A stretch of 7,511 nt of DNA from an uncultured Trueperaceae bacterium (GTDB lineage: Bacteria; Deinococcota; Deinococci; Deinococcales; Trueperaceae). Location of the stretch: NCBI GenBank assembly GCA_937907415.1, contig CALCHY010000147.1, positions 1-7,511 of the forward strand, given 5' to 3'. Shown piece by piece: positions 6,083 to 7,511 of this stretch (the first letter of the stretch is position 1; every line of letters begins with the position of its first letter). Position numbers and translations under genes: made by a program. The notes below the pieces were generated by a model, which was not told where the DNA came from, did not search any database, and saw nothing but the letters and a program-made list of their open reading frames with translations.

Positions 6083-6841
6083 ATGGTCATCGACTTTCAT
6101 ACCCACATCCAACCCAATACGGACGTAGAGCACTTCCTCGCCGAGATGGACAAGGAGAGCATCCAACTCTCCGTAGTGCTCGCCCTTGGCCAAGACCAAG
6201 AGGAACTCGAGGAATCTAACCGCCTCATCGCCTCACTCGTCCAGAAGCACCCCAGCCGACTAGCCGGCTTCGCCTCCGTCACCCCCACCCGCAAGAACGC
6301 CGTAAAGGACTTCGAAGAACTTGTCAAGAACCACGGCTTCAGAGGCCTCAAACTCCACCCACCAATCCAACACTTCTCCATCGACGACCCCCGCGTCTCA
6401 CCCCTAATGGAGAAATGCGCCGAACTAGACCTCCCTGTCTTGTTCCACACCGGCGGTGTGTTCCTCCGCGAAGGCGTCATCCGCTTCGGCGACCCGCTCC
6501 TGATCGACGAACTCGCCATCCGCCACCCCCACACCAAGATGATCATCGCCCACGGCAATCCCTTCGGCCCCGACCCCTACATCGCAGGCAAACACCCCAA
6601 CGTCTACCTCGACACCACCCTCACCTTCGCCCAGATCGCACGCCTCATCCCCCGCATCGGACCCGAAATGCTCGACTGGATGCGCACAGACGAAAAAGTC
6701 CTCTACGGCTCCGACGCCAACCCCAACCGCACCTGGCGCTTCAAATACAACCTCGACCCTATCCGCGACATGGACATACCCGAACCATCACGCGCCAAAA
6801 TCCTCGGCGGCACCGCTCGCAAACTCCTCAAACTCGACTAA
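6083..6841 (+). CDS. Amidohydrolase, Amidohydro_2/ACMSD type
   Basis: The product is a 252-residue TIM-barrel metal-dependent hydrolase or decarboxylase of the COG2159 kind, presumably cytoplasmic. The ATG is chosen because GGAGG at 6073-6077 lies five bases upstream and the protein opens directly with V-I-D-F-H-T-H. The longer open frame from 5816 reads into transposase debris and leader sequence. Metal and catalytic candidates are H6 and H8 (H-T-H), H122 (V-L-F-H-T-G-G), H157 (I-I-A-H-G-N) and D211 (Y-G-S-D-A-N), the usual set for the family. G-F-R-G-L-K-L-H-P at about 85-93 is another family signature. The order is complete and the length is at the small end for the family. The substrate cannot be told. 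The next gene starts 14 bases after its stop, so the two should form an operon acting on one substrate class, perhaps amides or small peptides; this is inferred. Confidence 0.9.
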   Translation: MVIDFHTHIQPNTDVEHFLAEMDKESIQLSVVLALGQDQEELEESNRLIASLVQKHPSRLAGFASVTPTRKNAVKDFEELVKNHGFRGLKLHPPIQHFSIDDPRVSPLMEKCAELDLPVLFHTGGVFLREGVIRFGDPLLIDELAIRHPHTKMIIAHGNPFGPDPYIAGKHPNVYLDTTLTFAQIARLIPRIGPEMLDWMRTDEKVLYGSDANPNRTWRFKYNLDPIRDMDIPEPSRAKILGGTARKLLKLD

Positions 6842-6855
6842 CCAGGAGGCACCCG

Positions 6856-7511
6856 ATGACAGCCACCAAGCACCTGAGCCTGGACGAAGTACTCACCAAG
6901 CTCTACGAGCATATCGACGAGAACTTCGACGCCTACCTCGAGGACATCCGCACGCTCGTGCGTCAACCGAGCGTCGCCGCCCAGGACTGGGGCATCAAGG
7001 AAGCCGCCACCATGGTCCGCGACATGATCCAGGAACTTGGTTCGACCGACGTCCGGTTGGTCGAGTACGAAAGCGGCAGCCCCGTCGTCTACGGGCGCGT
7101 CACGAGCGAGAACCCGGACGCCGGCACCCTCATCGTCTATTGCCTTTACGACGTTCAGCCGCCCGAGCCCCTCGAGGAGTGGAACGTCGAGCCGTTCAGC
7201 GCCGACATAGTCGACGTCGCGGGCTACGGCCCGAGCGTGGTCGGGCGCGGCGTCACGAACTCCAAGGGTCCGCTCGTGAACTTCTTCAGCGCCGTCAAGT
7301 CGATGCAGGCCGTGCTCGGTTACACGCCCCTCAACCTCATCTTCGTCATCGAGGGCGAGGAGGAGGTCGGCAGCCAGAACCTCAAGAAGTTCGTGCCCGA
7401 GTACGCCGAAGAGCTACGCGCCGCCGACGGAGTCTACCTGCCCGGTCTGCGCCAGGACGAAAACGGCAAGCCCAAGGTACTCCTCGGCAACAAGGGCATC
7501 GCGTACTTCGA
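6856..7511 (+). CDS. M20-family peptidase, 3' end outside window
   Basis: The first 218 codons of an M20 (ArgE/DapE/carnosinase-like) metallohydrolase are present, with no stop before the window end. AGGAGG at 6844-6849 is six bases before the ATG. Family landmarks are the N-terminal helix with I-R-T-L-V-R-Q-P-S-V (about 31-40), L-Y-D-V-Q-P-P-E-P-L-E-E-W (97-109), V-G-R-G-V-T-N-S-K-G-P-L (129-140) and I-E-G-E-E-E-V-G-S (165-173). The Glu pair (E169 and E170) and D99 are in place. However, the His normally found in H-Y-D-V-Q-P is Leu97, and the bridging Asp of the usual S-D-N-K-G is Asn135. Both changes are in first-domain metal ligands, so metal binding is altered or the protein belongs to a divergent subfamily. 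Codons are strongly GC-ending. It probably acts after or beside the amidohydrolase in breaking down a peptide- or amide-type compound. Confidence 0.88.
   Translation, partial: MTATKHLSLDEVLTKLYEHIDENFDAYLEDIRTLVRQPSVAAQDWGIKEAATMVRDMIQELGSTDVRLVEYESGSPVVYGRVTSENPDAGTLIVYCLYDVQPPEPLEEWNVEPFSADIVDVAGYGPSVVGRGVTNSKGPLVNFFSAVKSMQAVLGYTPLNLIFVIEGEEEVGSQNLKKFVPEYAEELRAADGVYLPGLRQDENGKPKVLLGNKGIAYF

Overview
The window is high-GC bacterial DNA with strong purine-rich Shine-Dalgarno sites, a GTG start on at least one gene and TTG starts on both transposase relics. Two lipoproteins and two signal-peptide proteins point to a cell with a substantial envelope, most likely diderm. I cannot name the organism. 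A Deinococcota (Truepera-like) relative is one possibility, but that is a guess from overall style and not from a marker gene.

Region 1 (16-3111) is a compact plus-strand run of four genes for exported proteins. They are a small lipoprotein with a CsgG/TolB-N-like look, a lipoprotein with an Ig-like part and a pre-peptidase C-terminal (PPC) domain, and two signal-peptide proteins that resemble LPP20/FlgT-type domains. The genes overlap or sit 7-51 bases apart, so they are probably cotranscribed. No flagellar, curli or peptidoglycan-synthesis gene is present to fix a role. This is the part most likely to be an undescribed system.

Region 2 (about 3112-5860) is a graveyard of insertion sequences. 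It begins with a spacer of about 230 bases, then the left part of an IS21-family element whose istA has a one-base frameshift and loses its 3' end. At 4154 it meets an IS256-family (Mutator-type) element, 1485 bp long with both 27-bp inverted ends recognisable. That element's minus-strand transposase carries three in-frame stops and one frameshift. Past its right end lies the C-terminal tail of a third, unrelated integrase-type transposase. No clear target duplication flanks the IS256 copy, so the two sides were probably joined by deletion or recombination.

Region 3 (about 5860-7511) holds a leader with two short palindromes and a possible extended -10 box. It is followed by a TIM-barrel amidohydrolase of the Amidohydro_2/ACMSD type and, 14 bases after its stop, an M20-family peptidase cut off by the window end. 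Both have near-ideal ribosome binding sites and look like a two-gene hydrolytic (catabolic) operon. The M20 protein lacks two usual metal ligands while keeping the Glu-Glu pair, suggesting a divergent subfamily.
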